This document shows positions 21,609-31,772 of a stretch of 64,000 nt of DNA, piece after piece. This DNA is from Marsupella aquatica (Eukaryota; Marchantiophyta). Under the pieces are notes generated by a model. That model was given only the letters and a program-made list of their open reading frames with translations. It ran no database searches and was not told the DNA's origin. Numbering within the stretch: position 1 is the stretch's first letter; every line of letters begins with the position of its first letter. Location of the stretch: the NCBI GenBank assembly GCA_973895155.1, contig OZ316897.1, forward strand, positions 15,004,001-15,068,000. The letters are read 5' to 3'. The position numbers and the translations under genes were made by a program.

Positions 21609-24600
21609 GTAGTGCGGGTGCAGGTTCCCAATTTTGAGACAATTTGGCTCATTTTATGTCCCGAGGGAATCCTGGAGTTTATGTATTGAGTTTCTAGGTG
21701 AAGATGCTTAATATAAGGAAATTCAATTATCACTTCGTTCCCAACTTCTATTAATTGAAAATACACAAGCTGGAAGCAAGAAGACAAGCCACAATCTAGC
21801 ATCTTAGCCAAACACAATCGTCCCGACAAAGCAAAACTCAGCTGGACAGAAGTCACTCGGATCCACAAAAAAATGAAGATTCACCTCCAAGCCGGAGGCT
21901 GATCACTTCAGTACAGCAGCTTCTAAACGGAACAAACTCTGCTCAGCCCCACAGAAACACAAATGTTAAGGCTCCAAGTCAGAGCTCACAAACAGAAACT
22001 CAGATAAATAACATTCAAAATCTGTCCAGGTTTGTGCAAAGTGTACATATTCATTCTTTTGGAATGAACACGCAATGCATACATCACCTAGACACAGTCA
22101 TTATAAATCATTGGGCGATTGGGGACCACTAAGCACGTGTGTTCCTATTTCGAGGCTACAGGAAAGGATAGAGTGACACCAAACTCAAGAGTACACCAAA
22201 AGAAAAACAGCAAGAACCAAAGTCAATCATGTGTGGATAAACTGCACATGGGAAGTTCCCCTGAAGAAGCATCAGTTGCTAACATTGTCACCCGAACCAC
22301 ACCTAGTTTATGACCTCAATGTCTTCAGCCTCAATATCCAATCCTCAGCCCCCTGGTGCTTCCGTGTTTGTTCTGAAAATTTCTGTGATGAAATAATTAT
22401 TCAATACATTCAATAGGAGTTCAGACAATCTGAAGAGGACTTTGGACTTGAATGGGGGACAGCGTGGCCATATAGTTATCCTTGTGGCCTTCAGCTACGT
22501 GTCTCACGCTGAATTTCACTTTCCAGTTTCGAGAGTTGTGAAGGTCTAGTTTTAGTAACTTCCTCCTGACTCGACTTGGGAGCATTCTCTGTATTTGCTA
22601 GCTTGTAGTTAGCTTTGACTCCTTTCAGCTTAGTTGATGACCCTCTTGAGATATTAACAATTAGAACAAACACAAGTTGTCAAGACAGATTCCACCGGAG
22701 CAAAAAGTCCAAAACCAGGTGAATGAAAACCTAAGGAGAGTCCATAAGAACGAAAGTAGGAAGGCAGGCGCACGGGCCACCGAGAAAAGTAAAGGATGCA
22801 TGTCATTAGTGGGGAGGGATCTTAGCAAAAGCAAGGGAAAGCAAGGGAACTTGCGGCTGAAATCAGCTGAAAGATGCATGTGATTAGTGGGAGGGATCTT
22901 AGCAAAAACAGGGGAAAGCAAGGGAACTTGCGGCTAAAATCAGCTGAAAGATGCACAGTTCCTAGAAATGTAGTGAACCTTAAGGTCGTCTGTTCACCCC
23001 CCCACCCCATCGCCGGGCACAAGGCATGTTCTGATACAGGGAGGAGCAAAACAATCATGTCAAGCAAGAAGTGTGGAGAGACCAATCTGTAAGCAAAAAT
23101 AGGGGAGAACATACATACATCAGCAGCAACAGGAAACAAGAAAGATGAGTTCGGAAAGCATCTTAGGGTCGGGGACATCACTGCAACACCGGGACTTAGG
23201 ATATGACTTGTTCTTAATCTGTTGATAGCATCCGGTAGGCCGGCAACCCATGGCAAAAGGGCAGAGCAGCAATAACAGTTTGAATCTGACGGATGAAGCT
23301 CCAGGCAAATGAGCTCCAGGCGATTGGGTGCATGATTGAGCAGGCGATTGTAACAGCAGGCACCAGGTAATTTAAAGGAAGCAACATTCGGCAATGGACC
23401 TAGGCAGCTCACAAATTTTGCTTAGCAGCGATGTCACCTAGACCCTAAACACGCAATGCATACATCATCTAGACAACTATACTTGCAGTCACGAGGTGAG
23501 TCCGCGTCGATAGGGGATTGCAGCCTTACCTGTGCCGATGTAGCACCAAGCCGCCCTAACTAAAGCTGCGTAGCAATCCGCAGCAATTGCTCAATGCAAA
23601 ACAAGTCCCCGGTTGGCCTTGCAGCCCGATCATCCACCTTCAACCCTGCCACCAAGCAATGAGCTCTCCGCTGTTGCTCACCCTAAACCTTCAACACTCC
23701 CGCAAAGTTGTGTCTGCCCGCAAGATTGGGTGCATGATTGATTCGGCAATTGTAACAGCAGGCAGCCGCAATCGGTCGCAGGTCATGGATACACAAGCTC
23801 CAATGTGCTCCCTTTAGCTGAAACAATACCAGTTGTCGCTCACCACCAACACTTTCAGCAACAACACATATTTGTTGTAGTCCGCACCTTAAACCTTAGC
23901 CATGGGGTGGTCAATCAAGTTCCGCAATGCCTAAAACACCGACCACCTGACTTACATGAAATGTGCACACAGCTAAGCTCACCTGTAGCTCACGCCAACC
24001 ACATTGGGACAACTGAAGTGAATACTGCCGTAGCTAAACTCGACTCCTCGCGACTCTTTCGCGCCTCCGTAGACTGCCTTACTCACAGTGCCCAACGCAA
24101 AAAAAGTCCCGGTCAATGTTGGAGCCACGATGCTCCACTCCCGTAGTTTGCACTTGCTCAGCTCACTCTGCCACAGAAGTAGACTTCTGTCGCACCTCCC
24201 TGCAGGTTGACGCTCAACGTTCACTACCCCAACTCACTCAAATTTGAACACTCACAACTCCAAATTGGCAGCTTCCGCTCTCAACTCCCTAAACTTACAC
24301 TTGGTAGCTGCAGCCAAAAGCTTGCCGTTTGATGAATACCTCCCGCATCATAGCCCAATGCAGCTCAGCAAGGCAGCATTATGCAGAGAAGAATCAACTT
24401 CTCCATAAGACCAAATCTGAACAAAAATCAGCTTCGACGCATTCTATAGACAGCTCTCACCTTCCCAATCCAAATGCACTATAGATTCCCATCAATAAGG
24501 CAAGGCAGAGACACAGATGTGGATCCTAATGTAGCACAAGTCTATTTTGCATCCTCCTAGGAACGTTCGGCGCCGCCCCCTTGCCCCTAGGAGGTCCCAC
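21609..24600. other. CACTA interior, mostly unassigned
   Basis: 21609 to about 21720 is probably captured eL20 3' UTR. A minus-strand frame at 22491-22673 (SSTKLKGVKANYKLANTENAPKSSQ... rich in Lys/Glu/Ser) may be an exon, unassigned. The word ACACGCAATGCATACATCA-CTAGACA occurs at about 22069 and again at about 23449, showing an internal duplication. No other coding signal is convincing. Confidence 0.4.
22797..22951. repeat. Tandem duplication, 2 x about 77 bp
   Basis: The unit containing GAGGGATCTTAGCAAAA, GGGAAAGCAAGGGAACTTG and AATCAGCTGAAAGATGCA occurs twice, starting near 22797 and 22874. A few substitutions and a one-base indel separate the copies. It is inside the CACTA element and is not coding as far as I can see. 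Confidence 0.8.
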
Positions 24601-24666
24601 CCGCAACCATTGTTAAGCCACCACAGCTCAAAACTCAATTCGGAACCCAGTAGAGAACAATGCAAA

Positions 24667-24846
24667 CTCATACTCACAATCGTCGTCGTCCCTTTGTTCG
24701 ATGATGATGTCCTGGATGACCCCCACCGCATGCACCTTATAAACCTTCAGAGCCCCCTGTCCACAGTACTGCTCCACCTCCACCTCACCAATCCGCACAA
24801 GACCACTCCTCGTGAATAGGCCACAGTGAGCAAGCGAGCACACCAA
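24667..24846 (-). pseudogene. Possible captured exon, unknown gene
   Basis: The minus strand reads SGLVRIGEVEVEQYCGQGA, LKVYKVHAVGVIQDIIIEQR and DDDD, followed by a GTGAGT donor-like sequence at about 24680. Composition and the donor suggest a real exon rather than chance. I do not recognise the protein. Neighbouring exons were not found. Confidence 0.3.
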
Positions 24847-25076
24847 AAGTTGTCACTACACTTCTTTGAAGGTCGTAGGTCAATAGGATTCACTCGGGTA
24901 AACCTAGGATGGAATTCATAATGTGAGAGTGGCACCTTCCCGCTTGCCAAACAACAACACTTCACCTCTCTGTGTGCAAGGGATGCAACTCGATAGCAAG
25001 TTGCGCGATAGGATTCACCCAAGCAAGCGCACACTAGACGACTGCTTTGACAAGATGTGAAAACTTTCCCGCTCAT

Positions 25077-25338
25077 GAAACAACAAGACTCTCACTTTGC
25101 GGGCGCACTCTCTCTTTCTCCAAGTCCCTCCACAAAAGCTTTTGGCAGTCAAAAGTTTAGGGCAAAAGCTATTGCCAGTTGTATCAACTTGCAATTGCGC
25201 AACATGGTTCATTGGAAGAGGGCTTCCGATAGAGAAATTGATGCAACGGCATTGCATTGTGCACTTAAGGAAAAAGAGGTCCTAAATTGGGCCCTTCAAT
25301 ATTCCCATATGAAGGGGGTTCCATTTGATATTGGCTAA
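25077..25338 (+). other. Unassigned open frame inside the CACTA element
   Basis: A plus frame ends NMVHWKRASDREIDATALHC, ALKEKEVLNWALQYSHMKG, VPFDIG and stop. Amino-acid composition is protein-like but I recognise no family. It may be another captured exon or chance. 25339-25747 up to the copia LTR shows no gene. Confidence 0.25.
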
Positions 25339-25747
25339 TTATGGGGTATATATGCAGAGCAAATTTTTAAAATGAGTTAGTGGATGAAGTGAGTTTTAAT
25401 ATGTGTGTGAGCAGTATGTGACAAGTACCACTAATTGGTTGTGGTGACTTTTTTAAGGTAACTATGTATGTAGAGTATTAGGGTTTAGGGTGCATCATTA
25501 TTTTTGGGGGCATGGCACAAATTTTCACACCTTTTTGAACTCAGTTGCGGCCGTGTACATGAATGTTAACTTAAATTTGGTTGGTTCTTGTCTAGCTAGA
25601 ATCACAAATTTGCCCTACTTACCTAAACTTCAATTAGGGTAAAAATGTCATGTATACTTTCTTACAGGGGAACAATAAAGAGCAACTCAGTGATGGTTAA
25701 AGCAAAGGGAGGTAACTATATATAATTGCATGACATAATGTGATTAA

Positions 25748-26168
25748 TGTTGGGTATTTACTCTTACGTCTAGGTTAGGTATGACGTGGTTGGTACAACA
25801 ACGTGGGTTGGTACAACTACGTGGTTAGGTACAACTATGTGGTTAGGTACAACTACGTGATTAGGTACAACTACGTGATTAGGTACAACTATGTGGTTAG
25901 GTACAACTAAGTTGCACACTATATCATAAGAGGCATGTGTGCTTGGAGAGGTAAAACCAAGGCTCATTGTTATGGAGCCACTTGAGAGATAGGGAGAGCT
26001 TACACTGTGGAGACTCGGTATAGCCGACGGGCTTAGAGTTCAGTAAAGCTCTCTTGTGTGTTCCCGTGGACGTAGCCTCAAGGAGGTGAACCACGTATCT
26101 CTTGTGTCGACTATTGTGCGTTGGATGGTTCATGGGCTTGCCGTTGTGATCGTCGTCTATGCTCAACA
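25748..26168 (+). repeat. 5' LTR of the nested copia element
   Basis: It starts TGTTGGGTATTTAC and ends GCTCAACA (TG...CA). Seven 17-18-bp tandem units (about 25784-25910) of the form ACGTGGTTAGGTACAACT lie in U3. Five contain ACGTG, the core of plant bZIP/ABA-type elements. ACTATATCATAAG after the repeats (about 25917) is a TATA-like candidate. Confidence 0.95.
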
Positions 26169-26170
26169 AT

Positions 26171-26182
26171 TGGTATCAGAGC
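26171..26182 (+). other. tRNA-iMet primer binding site
   Basis: TGGTATCAGAGC begins two bases after the LTR end, identical to the site in the minus-strand copy at 3862-3873. It primes minus-strand DNA synthesis. Confidence 0.93.
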
Positions 26183-26534
26183 ATGCTTGGGAGGTGACGT
26201 GTGTTCGTGACAGGATTTCATGACGGTTTTTCCAGCGTTGAGTGTTGGTGGATTTTCCAGAGTTCCATCGCATGGAACTTGGAGTTTATGGGCTCAACGG
26301 ATAGATTAGGGCAAGAGCTTTCTAACGGTGTGAAGAAATCGTTGAACGGAGCTCGTGGTGCAGAGAGATCTAAGTTTTCGTCATTCTGGATTTTGTGAAG
26401 AAAGTTGGCAATCGACTCGGAGGGAGAAGCGTCAAGTGTTTTGACTCAACGGAGAGATTGAGGCAAGACGATTGTTTTTGAGTCCGGGATTGGCTCTTTG
26501 ATGCAAAGAGGAAGGCTAAGCAAAATCAATTACC

Positions 26535-27620
26535 TTGTTGGACTTGGTGACGGCACCAAGTGCAATTGATCAACATTCGTTGTTGACAAGTGATTCGGAG
26601 GAGTTTTTCGAAGACGTGGAACTTGAAGCACGAGGATCACCGCGGAGGTTTCAGGGGCAGAGAGAGGAGCAGGAGGAAGAGCACGTGACACCGATACCAT
26701 CACCGGTGCGGCGTGTGGTGGAGGAAGCAGTACTACTACCGGAGCTCACGGTAAAGAAGAAGATGGGGACTTTCAAGCTTGGGGGACCCAAGTATGAAGT
26801 GACAAAGTATGATGGGCGCTCTGACTACTTGCTATGGGAGAAGCAGGTGAAGGGAGTGCTTTATGCGTCAGGGATGGGCCAACTGCTGAGCCCTCGTGAA
26901 GACGATGTTGATGAGAAACAATGGGACCGCATGCAGGAGCAGGGAGTGTGGTGTGTTACACTCTATCTCATGCCTCCCATCATCAAGCAGTTGGGTGCAC
27001 ATAAGGATTGCATGTCCTTGTTTGCGGAATTGCAGAGCAAGTATCACCGCAAGGAGTTGTCGAACCGGCTCTACACTTCCTACAAACTGATGAGTTTCAG
27101 GATGAAGGAATCTGGTACGAAGTTGCAAGACCATGTGGATGCTTTCAATGACATGGTCGTTGACTTGGAAAACCTTGGGGAGACTTTGAATGATGAGACG
27201 AAGGCTCTACAGCTTCTTAGTTCATTGCCTCCATCTTACCAGTCCCTATCACGAGTGTTGTTGCATCGTGATAGGGATACCATTTCATACAATGACGTGG
27301 TAAGTTCTCTGCTTAGTGATGATCTTCAGCAGAAGATGCACATCATGTCACAGCCTTCATCATCTGGTGCTGCCCTCAATGTTAACCGTGGGAGGAGTAT
27401 GCAGCGACCAACTGGGGACCGTAGAACCCAGTTTAGATCTAAATCCAGATCTAAGTCCAAGGGTAAATCCCCTCAGAGGAGGCAGGTGACATGTTGGAAG
27501 TGCAACCAAGTTGGACACTTCAAGCGAGACTGTAAGGGAAAGGCAGCGGAAACTTCATCGGCAAATGTGGCTAGGGCTGATGGAGAAGCTGATTTACTCA
27601 ATGATGAGTATGTTTTATGA
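26535..27620 (+). CDS. gag: gag of the nested copia element (no ATG at expected start)
   Basis: The frame is open from 26520. It contains an acidic N-terminus, the UBN2-type gag core (KYDGRSDYLLWEKQVKGVL, YLMPPIIKQL, LLSSLPPSYQ), a basic Arg/Lys/Ser segment and a CCHC knuckle (CWKCNQVGHFKRDC), ending at TGA 27618-27620. The sequence aligning with the ATG of the older copy (2232-2234) is TTG at 26535. The first in-frame ATG is near 26763 (MGTFKLGG). That Met is also present in the older copy, so initiation there with a shorter Gag is possible. Gag forms the particle and binds RNA. Confidence 0.82.
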   Translation: MLDLVTAPSAIDQHSLLTSDSEEFFEDVELEARGSPRRFQGQREEQEEEHVTPIPSPVRRVVEEAVLLPELTVKKKMGTFKLGGPKYEVTKYDGRSDYLLWEKQVKGVLYASGMGQLLSPREDDVDEKQWDRMQEQGVWCVTLYLMPPIIKQLGAHKDCMSLFAELQSKYHRKELSNRLYTSYKLMSFRMKESGTKLQDHVDAFNDMVVDLENLGETLNDETKALQLLSSLPPSYQSLSRVLLHRDRDTISYNDVVSSLLSDDLQQKMHIMSQPSSSGAALNVNRGRSMQRPTGDRRTQFRSKSRSKSKGKSPQRRQVTCWKCNQVGHFKRDCKGKAAETSSANVARADGEADLLNDEYVL

Positions 27621-30600
27621 AGCCGGGGGTATGCCCTGTGCACATCATCTAGGAGAGCAGATGATGTGTGGATTCTTGATTGTGCTTGCTCTTTTCATAT
27701 TTGTTACATTCGTGAGTTTTTCAGTTCTTACTCTGTTTCAAACGGTTCAGTTCTGATGGGAAATGATCACTCCTGTCAAATTGAGGGAATTGGGTCTGTG
27801 AAGATTCAAATATTTGATGGCGCTGTGCGCACAGTGTCCGGAGTCAGGTATGTACCTGGCATGCGTAAGAATCTGATTTCACTCGGTGTGTTGGATTCAA
27901 ATGGTCATCAATGGAGCGTTATTGATGGTGAACTTCAAGTCAGGTCGGGAGAGACAGTGATTTTGAAGGGGAGTAGACAAAAGAATTTGTATGTGTTACA
28001 GGGCAATACTGTATGTGGAGAGGCCAATGTAACCAAGTCTCACGAGGAGATGACTCAACTGTGGCATTCACGGCTAGGCCACATGAGTGAGAAGGGTTTG
28101 GCTATCTTACGGAAGAATGGACTCATTTCTGATTTGCAATCTTGTAAATTAGAGTTTTGTGAGCATTGCATTCTTGGAAAGCAGCATCGTCGTGCTTTTG
28201 GTATTGGAACTCATCGTTCCAAAGCGGTTCTTGAGTACATACATAGTGACGTGTGGGGTCCATCCCCGACTCCCTCACACTCTAGAAAGTTGTACTATGT
28301 ATCATTTATTGATGATTACTCAACATTTGTGTGGATTTATTTCATGACGCATAAGTCTGATGTCTTGTCCATTTTTAAGAAGTGGAAGGCCCAGGTGGAG
28401 AATCAGACTGGAAACACGATCAAGTGTTTGGATACAAGGGTGAAGAGTCTGAGGTCAGACAACGGCGGGGAGTACACTTCAATGGAATTTGAAGAGTACT
28501 GTTCAGAACAGGGGATAACTCGCCATCTGACCACAGTTTATACTCCGCAGCAGAATGGTGTCGCTGAGAGGCTCAATCGGACACTGTTGGAGCGGTCACG
28601 GAGTATGTTGAGCCAATCAGGTTTACCACAAGAATTTTGGGCAGAAGCTGTCAATACCGCAGCTTATTTGGTAAATCTTTCTCCTTCTAGTGCTATCAAT
28701 TTCAAAACGCCGTTTGAGATGCGCTATAAGCGGCAAGCAGACTATCATGGCTTGGTAATTTTTGGAAGTGATGCATATGCTCTCACACCAAAGCAGAATA
28801 GGACCAAGTTGGATCCTACCTCCAGGAAATGTGTTTTTCTTGGGTACCAGAGTGGTGTGAAAGCCTATAGGCTATGGGATCCTATTGCCTGTAAGCTCGT
28901 TGTCAGTAGGGATGTTTCCTTCAATGAATCCAGATTATTGAAGGAGGGGGAGAATACTCAGGTCTCCCGTACTGACAAAGGAAAATCTCCTATCCCGGAT
29001 CTCGTTGAGGGGGAGATTGGTTATGAGGTGCATGACCGGAGAGAAGGAGTTGCTCCAATTATGGAGCTGGTTCCTGTGCCAGAGGAACCAGAGGAGTTTG
29101 TTGATGCTGGTGAGCAGCAAGTGGATGCTGTTGAGCTTCAAATTGTACCAGCACACGCAGATCAACCGGAGTCATCGGCTAGAAGAACATCTGGTCGCAC
29201 TATACGCGCTCCACCAAGGTATGGACAGTGGGTTGATTCATCTCAACTGCAAGAGGATGATTTTACAGCTGATGATGAGGGTGATGCGTTAATTTTGGAA
29301 GAAGGAGAACCTTCTTCATTTCATGAGGCAAGTGCTTCAAAGGAGAAGCAGAAGTGGACTGCAGCAATGCAAACGGAGATGCAGTCAATAAAGGACAACA
29401 AAACTTGGGAGCTTGTTAAGCTGCCTAAGGGTCAGCAAGTGGTGGACAGCAAGTGGATTTACAAGCTGAAGGATAATTCCATAGGAGGTGGATCGAAGGT
29501 CTACAAGGCTAGATTAGTAGCAAAGGGATTCACACAAGAGAAAGGTGTGGATTACAATGAGGTCTTCTCACCAGTTGCTAAGTACTCTACAATACGACTA
29601 TTGTGTGTACTTGTTGTAATGTTTGGTCTGCTCCTAGATCAGATGGATGTTGTCACAGCTTTCCTCTATGGCACATTGGAAGAGGTGATCTTCATGAGAC
29701 AACCGCTAGGTTTTGTGAAGAGAGGACAGGAGGAATTGGTTTGCAGATTGCTAAAATCCTTGTATGGGTTGAAGCAGTCACCAAGACAGTGGAACAAGCG
29801 GTTTGACGATTGGATTCGGTCACAAGGTTTTCATAGAAGTGTATTTGACCCTTGTGTGTATTTGAAACCAGTGAAGAATGTTATCTTTGGGTTCATTGTT
29901 TTAGTACTTTATGTGGATGACATGCTAATTGCAGCCAAGGATAGGTCTGAGATTGTTAAGCTCAAGGCACTGCTTAGTGCAGAGTTTAAGATGAAGGACT
30001 TAGGGCCAGCTAAGAGGATTTTGGGTATGGAGATCACTAGGGACTTGGAGGCTGGCAAGCTATGGTTGACGCAGAGCAGTTATGCGAGGAAGGTAATTGC
30101 AAGGTTCAACATGGGGAATAGCAAGCCAGTAAGTACCCCATTGGCTCCACACTTCAAGTTATCATTAGCGTTCTGTCCTACGGATGACACAGAGAAGGGG
30201 TTGATGTCAAAGGTTCCGTATGACAAGGTAGTGGGGAGTCTCATGTATTTGATGACTTGCACTAGACCTGATCTTGCCATGGCTATGGGCAAGGTGAGCA
30301 GGTACATGTCGAATCCAGGGAAGGTACATTGGGAAGCAGTGAAGTGGATTATCAGGTACTTGAAGGGTACCGTGGATCATGGTCTTTTATTTGATGCGAA
30401 TGCAAAGAATGCTAAATCATTGATTGGCTATGTTGATTCTGACTATGGACAAGATTTGGACCGAAGGAGATCAACAACAGGATACGTGTTCATACTTGGC
30501 GGTGGATGCATAAATTGGAGGTCTACTTTGCAGAAGTGTATTGCTCAGTCTACTACAAAAGCGGAGTATGTTGCAGCTGCGGAAGCAGCAAAGGAAGCGA

Positions 30601-30893
30601 TTTGGTTGGATAGACTTATCACTGAAATGGGATTGCCACAGGGGAATGTGAAGCTCCATTGTGATAGTCAAAGTGCGCTCCACCTTGCTGTGAACCAGGT
30701 GATGGACAGTAGAGTGAAGCACATTGACGTTAGGTACCATTTTATCAGGCAGACTGTGTCTGATAATTTGTTTGAGCTAGTCAAGATTGATGGTAAACTC
30801 AACCCGGCTGACGCATTTACCAAAGTGATTCCTTTGGAGAGTTTCTCTAGACACCGTGACGTATTGCAGGTTTTGCAATTGTATCACAAGTAG
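27621..30893 (+). CDS. pol: pol of the nested copia element (protease, integrase, reverse transcriptase, RNase H)
   Basis: Pol is in the same frame as gag after the UGA at 27618-27620 and open to a TAG at 30891-30893. Domains in order: protease motif (WILDCACSFHIC, with Cys where Ser is usual); GAG-pre-integrase (LWHSRLGHMSEKG ... CEHCILGKQ); integrase D-D-E core (HSDVWGPSPT, LRSDNGGEY, QNGVAERLNRTL); reverse transcriptase (KARLVAKGFTQ, SLYGLKQSPRQW, YVDDMLIAAKD); RNase H (DSDYGQDLDRRRSTTGYVF, STTKAEYVAA). It has no own ATG at the start, so it needs readthrough of the UGA or another route. No frameshift is visible over 1,090 codons, consistent with a young element. The Ser-to-Cys change in the protease active site may reduce activity. 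Confidence 0.93.
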   Translation, partial: SRGYALCTSSRRADDVWILDCACSFHICYIREFFSSYSVSNGSVLMGNDHSCQIEGIGSVKIQIFDGAVRTVSGVRYVPGMRKNLISLGVLDSNGHQWSVIDGELQVRSGETVILKGSRQKNLYVLQGNTVCGEANVTKSHEEMTQLWHSRLGHMSEKGLAILRKNGLISDLQSCKLEFCEHCILGKQHRRAFGIGTHRSKAVLEYIHSDVWGPSPTPSHSRKLYYVSFIDDYSTFVWIYFMTHKSDVLSIFKKWKAQVENQTGNTIKCLDTRVKSLRSDNGGEYTSMEFEEYCSEQGITRHLTTVYTPQQNGVAERLNRTLLERSRSMLSQSGLPQEFWAEAVNTAAYLVNLSPSSAINFKTPFEMRYKRQADYHGLVIFGSDAYALTPKQNRTKLDPTSRKCVFLGYQSGVKAYRLWDPIACKLVVSRDVSFNESRLLKEGENTQVSRTDKGKSPIPDLVEGEIGYEVHDRREGVAPIMELVPVPEEPEEFVDAGEQQVDAVELQIVPAHADQPESSARRTSGRTIRAPPRYGQWVDSSQLQEDDFTADDEGDALILEEGEPSSFHEASASKEKQKWTAAMQTEMQSIKDNKTWELVKLPKGQQVVDSKWIYKLKDNSIGGGSKVYKARLVAKGFTQEKGVDYNEVFSPVAKYSTIRLLCVLVVMFGLLLDQMDVVTAFLYGTLEEVIFMRQPLGFVKRGQEELVCRLLKSLYGLKQSPRQWNKRFDDWIRSQGFHRSVFDPCVYLKPVKNVIFGFIVLVLYVDDMLIAAKDRSEIVKLKALLSAEFKMKDLGPAKRILGMEITRDLEAGKLWLTQSSYARKVIARFNMGNSKPVSTPLAPHFKLSLAFCPTDDTEKGLMSKVPYDKVVGSLMYLMTCTRPDLAMAMGKVSRYMSNPGKVHWEAVKWIIRYLKGTVDHGLLFDANAKNAKSLIGYVDSDYGQDLDRRRSTTGYVFILGGGCINWRSTLQKCIAQSTTKAEYVAAAEAAKEAIWLDRLITEMGLPQGNVKLHCDSQSALHLAVNQVMDSRVKHIDVRYHFIRQTVSDNLFELVKIDGKLNPADAFTKVIPLESFSRHRDVLQVLQLYHK

Positions 30894-31072
30894 AGTTTTC
30901 TTAACATTCATTGTAATTACTGATATATGCTCTTCCTCATTCCTATGTATTAGGCTACGGCTTAGTTCTGGTTTGCTCTAGTTAGAGAGGGAAACCGGTT
31001 TGGTTTTTGTCCAAAACTTCCCGCTGAGGGATCATATACATTGGCAGTATTACTCTCCCCTAGACCAGAGTC

Positions 31073-31082
31073 AAGGGGAAGA
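31073..31082 (+). other. Polypurine tract
   Basis: AAGGGGAAGA lies one base before the 3' LTR at 31084 and would prime plus-strand DNA synthesis. 30894-31072 between pol and the tract shows no further frame. Confidence 0.9.
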
Positions 31083-31083
31083 T

Positions 31084-31504
31084 TGTTGGGTATTTACTCT
31101 TACGTCTAGGTTAGGTATGACGTGGTTGGTACAACAACGTGGGTTGGTACAACTACGTGGTTAGGTACAACTATGTGGTTAGGTACAACTACGTGATTAG
31201 GTACAACTACGTGATTAGGTACAACTATGTGGTTAGGTACAACTAAGTTGCACACTATATCATAAGAGGCATGTGTGCTTGGAGAGGTAGAACCAAGGCT
31301 CATTGTTATGGAGCCACTTGAGAGATAGGGAGAGCTTACACTGTGGAGACTCGGTATAGCCGACGGGCTTAGAGTTCAGTAAAGCTCTCTTGTGTGTTCC
31401 CGTGGACGTAGCCTCAAGGAGATGAACCACGTATCTCTTGTGTCGACTATTGTGCGTTGGATGGTTCATGGGCTTGCCGTTGTGATCGTCGTCTATGCTC
31501 AACA
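31084..31504 (+). repeat. 3' LTR of the nested copia element
   Basis: The same 421-bp sequence as 25748-26168 with two substitutions, followed by the target duplication ATTAA at 31505-31509. The sequence after that resumes CACTA subterminal DNA. Confidence 0.95.
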
Positions 31505-31742
31505 ATTAATATGATGGATCCAAAATCATATGTATTGGGCAAGGAAATCATGTAAGTCATGGTCACTTATATAACTTCAATATACTTGCCTTAACTCAGT
31601 TACAGAAGCAACTTTCCCAATAGTTAAATACATGACTTCCCAGAACTTCACCAAAAGTGAGTCAAGAAGATGTAACAAAGATGACACCCTAAACCTTGGA
31701 GTCACTTATTTTCAAAGGTCTCACACAAGTCATGTAAGGCTG

Positions 31743-31772
31743 GGTCTCAGAATGGCTCGGTTTCTTCTAGTG
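31743..31772 (-). repeat. CACTA right terminal inverted repeat
   Basis: Read on the minus strand it starts CACTAGAAGAAACCGAG. Inward of it are ATGACTTG, GTGACTCC and TTGACTCA words, the same subterminal vocabulary as at the left end. The genes read away from this end, so it is the promoter-side terminus. Confidence 0.82.

Larger units (their letters stand above)
25748..31504 (+). mobile_element. Young, nearly complete Ty1-copia retrotransposon nested in the CACTA element
   Basis: Two 421-bp LTRs (25748-26168 and 31084-31504) differ at two positions that I can see (AAAACC/AGAACC near 25954, GGAGGTG/GGAGATG near 26083). A 5-bp direct repeat ATTAA flanks the element (25743-25747 and 31505-31509). 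A tRNA-iMet primer site (26171-26182), gag, pol in protease-integrase-RT-RNase H order (copia type) and a polypurine tract (31073-31082) are all present. LTR similarity implies recent insertion. Two features are odd: gag has no ATG at its expected start, and a UGA separates gag from pol in the same frame. Confidence 0.96.
8009..31772 (-). mobile_element. Large CACTA (En/Spm) transposon with cargo genes and a nested copia element
   Basis: The left end reads CACTAGAAGAATCCGAG and the right end, on the opposite strand, CACTAGAAGAAACCGAG. A further shared CTGAGACC gives about 24 matches in 30 positions. Both ends carry clustered TGACT/GTGAC-type subterminal words. Inside, on the minus strand, are complete tnpA-like and tnpD-like genes, and upstream of them BRCT, PHD-finger and Cys-rich reading frames. 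A plus-strand eL20 fragment is also present. The copia element 25748-31504 was inserted later; without it the element is about 18 kb. The 3-bp flanks differ (ACA left, GGT right), so the expected target duplication is absent. The two ends may belong to rearranged or different family members, although family identity is clear. Confidence 0.78.

Noticed and set aside
25770-25967. Minus-strand frame with VVPNHV repeats in the LTR
   Set aside because: It is simply the translation of the 18-bp non-coding tandem repeat. The same frame appears in both LTRs and has no domain.
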